This document shows, in pieces, positions 14,780-15,911 of a stretch of DNA of 15,911 nt. The notes under the pieces are model-generated. The model was not told where the DNA came from. It did not search any database and was given only the letters and a program-made list of their open reading frames with translations. The DNA lies in the NCBI GenBank assembly GCA_934272845.1, contig CAKQSF010000033.1, forward strand, positions 1 to 15,911, written 5' to 3'. The stretch's first letter is position 1, and each line of letters starts with the position of its first letter. The stretch is from an uncultured Prevotella sp. (GTDB lineage: Bacteria > Bacteroidota > Bacteroidia > Bacteroidales > Bacteroidaceae). A program made the position numbers and the translations under genes.

Positions 14780-14853
14780 AAAAAATATTACGGTGCTGTA
14801 ACTGCACAACAGTAACTACCATATATTCCTCCACCACCTTTCATGATAACTGT

Positions 14854-15498
14854 ATGAAAGAATACTCATCATACAAGCAACAGTTACGCCCCGCTATACT
14901 GGCGGAGGCGCAGCGTAGTTTCGCACTCTATGGTATTCGTGCGGTCAAGATGGACGATATAGCGCATAATCTTGGTATCTCAAAACGTACGGTCTACGAA
15001 CTGTATGCCACGAAAGAAGATTTGCTATGTGAGGTAGTGACATCCCGACAGCAGGAACATTCAAAGCGAATGGAAGAACTGGTGCGCAACAGTGAGAATA
15101 CTATGGACGTGCTGACGGGCTTTCTGAGTATGCAACTGGAGTCTGTGGCTAATACCAACTTCAACTTCTATAAGGATATGGTAAAATATCCTAAGGTGGC
15201 GCAGGTGGTGAATGAATATCACAGTCGTCAGCATGCCGCCTCAGCGCAGTTTTTTGCCAAGGGGGTAGAGGAGGGGTTCTTCCTGCCAAGTGTAGACTAT
15301 GCTGTGTTCAACCGCATAGGCAATGGCGTAATGGACATGTTGTGTGCGGACGATACGTATGAAGACTTAACGTTCAGCGAACTGTTCGATAGTTATATGT
15401 ACGTTTTGTTGCGCGGAATATGCACGGCAAAGGGGCTTGAGCAGATAGACCGTTTTGTTAAGGAAAAACAGCAGCAGAGACAACCCATCATTTCCTAA
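14854..15498 (+). CDS. TetR/AcrR family transcriptional regulator
   Basis: A 214-residue regulator. The N-terminal DNA-binding domain (about 12-58) contains ILAEAQRSFALYGIRAVKMD then DIAHNLGISKRTVYELYATKEDLL, a textbook TetR helix-turn-helix. The remaining 150 residues are the helical ligand-binding and dimerisation domain, too divergent to name a ligand. It starts 74 bp after the DUF3127 stop with no clear promoter or terminator between, so read-through from DUF3127 is possible. No efflux or target gene lies next to it within the window; the gene beyond 15498 is a repeat region. It ends in a poly-Gln patch (KEKQQQRQP). Two hairpins follow. Confidence 0.93.
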   Translation: MKEYSSYKQQLRPAILAEAQRSFALYGIRAVKMDDIAHNLGISKRTVYELYATKEDLLCEVVTSRQQEHSKRMEELVRNSENTMDVLTGFLSMQLESVANTNFNFYKDMVKYPKVAQVVNEYHSRQHAASAQFFAKGVEEGFFLPSVDYAVFNRIGNGVMDMLCADDTYEDLTFSELFDSYMYVLLRGICTAKGLEQIDRFVKEKQQQRQPIIS

Positions 15499-15580
15499 AT
15501 TTACCATTTCAGCGGACGAAAGGAGTTAAATGCGCAAATGGTTAGAAATGAGATGATTACAATATCGTATAATGATGTTA

Positions 15581-15625
15581 CCCCAATCACTCTGTAATCA
15601 GGGCTTGATTACAGAGTGATTGGGG
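15581..15625. other. Perfect 20-bp inverted repeat downstream of TetR gene
   Basis: Arms 15581-15600 and 15606-15625 pair at all 20 positions around a 5-nt loop (GGGCT). There is no T tract right after it, so it is not a standard terminator alone. Its right flank GGGGCTTAAT (15622-15631) is repeated at 15644-15653, the left arm of the next hairpin. Confidence 0.85.
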
Positions 15626-15640
15626 CTTAATTACCACGTA

Positions 15641-15675
15641 AAAGGGGCTTAATCGCACAGCGATTAAGCCCCTTT
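15641..15675 (+). terminator. Probable terminator hairpin downstream of TetR gene
   Basis: Perfect 15-bp inverted repeat (15641-15655 / 15661-15675) with loop CACAG, GC-rich in the centre and A3/T3 at the base. It is followed by a short T-rich segment (GCGTTATTT). A terminator for the TetR gene 142 bp upstream is likely, though the T tract is weak. Confidence 0.6.
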
Positions 15676-15713
15676 CGCGTTATTTCCCAAATTTACCATT
15701 TTGGCGTGTAATC

Positions 15714-15911
15714 GTAACTATTCAGTAATGGTTACGTCAATTAATGTCTTTACTTATATGCACGCTTTCTCGGCATAGAAGAGTTAGACATCCTTTGGCT
15801 GGAAGCCTACATTTTGAAGCAACGTTAGCAAATTTTTGGCTGGAAGCCAATACTATGAGTAACCGTGGGCATCGCCCACGGATTTTAGGTACTCTCCCTA
15901 TTCTCAGCCTG
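15714..15911 (+). repeat. Palindromic MITE-like element, copy C (right end outside window)
   Basis: Begins with the terminal repeat GTAACTATTCAG (15714-15725), as in the inverted copy B. It then shares a CTTTA-TTA-(A/G)T-CGCTTTCTC segment (about 15748-15771) with the matching end of B. From 15794 it runs nearly parallel to copy A: GGA-triloop hairpins, ACTATGAGTAACCGTGGGC and the 8-bp-stem hairpin. It is cut by the window end inside the inner palindrome. It differs from A and B in lacking most of the 42-bp module, having only a 14-bp hairpin in its place. No gene in 15499-15911. Confidence 0.85.

Larger units (their letters stand above)
15491..15706 (+). repeat. 24-bp direct repeats flanking two hairpins
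   Basis: Sequence 15491-15514 (TTTCCTAAATTTACCATTTC and four more bases) recurs at 15683-15706 with three mismatches. The first copy overlaps the TetR stop codon; between them lie the two strong hairpins 15581-15625 and 15641-15675. The arrangement could mark an insertion with a duplicated flank or a simple tandem duplication. Confidence 0.7.

Overview
The window comes from a member of the Bacteroidota, most likely Prevotellaceae. Supporting signs are the Bacteroidota-restricted families DUF4835 and DUF3127, start codons without Shine-Dalgarno sequences, promoters of the TTTG / TAnnTTTG type, and the close similarity of every housekeeping protein to the Bacteroides/Prevotella type. This placement is inferred from the sequence alone.

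Left part (about 320-4500), all on the minus strand: a promoter at about 4470-4498 drives a compact four-gene operon. In order it encodes a 586-residue DXS-like thiamine-diphosphate enzyme, an AraC regulator whose start overlaps the DXS-like stop, an exported carboxymuconolactone-decarboxylase/cupin fusion, and a flavodoxin-fold reductase. It ends at a hairpin terminator at 321-362. This looks like an accessory redox or small-molecule operon with its own regulator.

Middle and right (5038-14047), also minus strand: dnaN, a DEDDh exonuclease, a DUF4835 protein (possibly a type IX secretion component), recN, a degenerate trypsin-like/TPR protein, engB and a Uup-like ABC-F ATPase. It is a housekeeping run for DNA replication and repair, ribosome assembly and envelope functions. 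A dnaN promoter is visible at 14272-14303 and a terminator at 4939-4981. Octamer arrays interrupt the run, and in three cases they lie almost directly in front of a start codon (engB, the exonuclease, dnaN). Divergent from dnaN, on the plus strand, are a DUF3127 protein with an SSB-like acidic C-terminal tip and a TetR regulator, followed by two strong hairpins.

The most unusual content is non-coding. Three copies of one repeat element occur: the right part of one at 1-312, a complete inverted copy at 4552-4935 (384 bp), and the left part of one from 15714 to the window end. The complete copy has 24-bp terminal inverted repeats around nested palindromes. These palindromes are built from small hairpin modules with a constant GGA triloop and stems that change by compensating substitutions. 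Each copy lies just beyond an intrinsic terminator. No transposase is present, so they look like non-autonomous MITE-like or REP-like elements whose secondary structure is conserved. I do not recognise the family.
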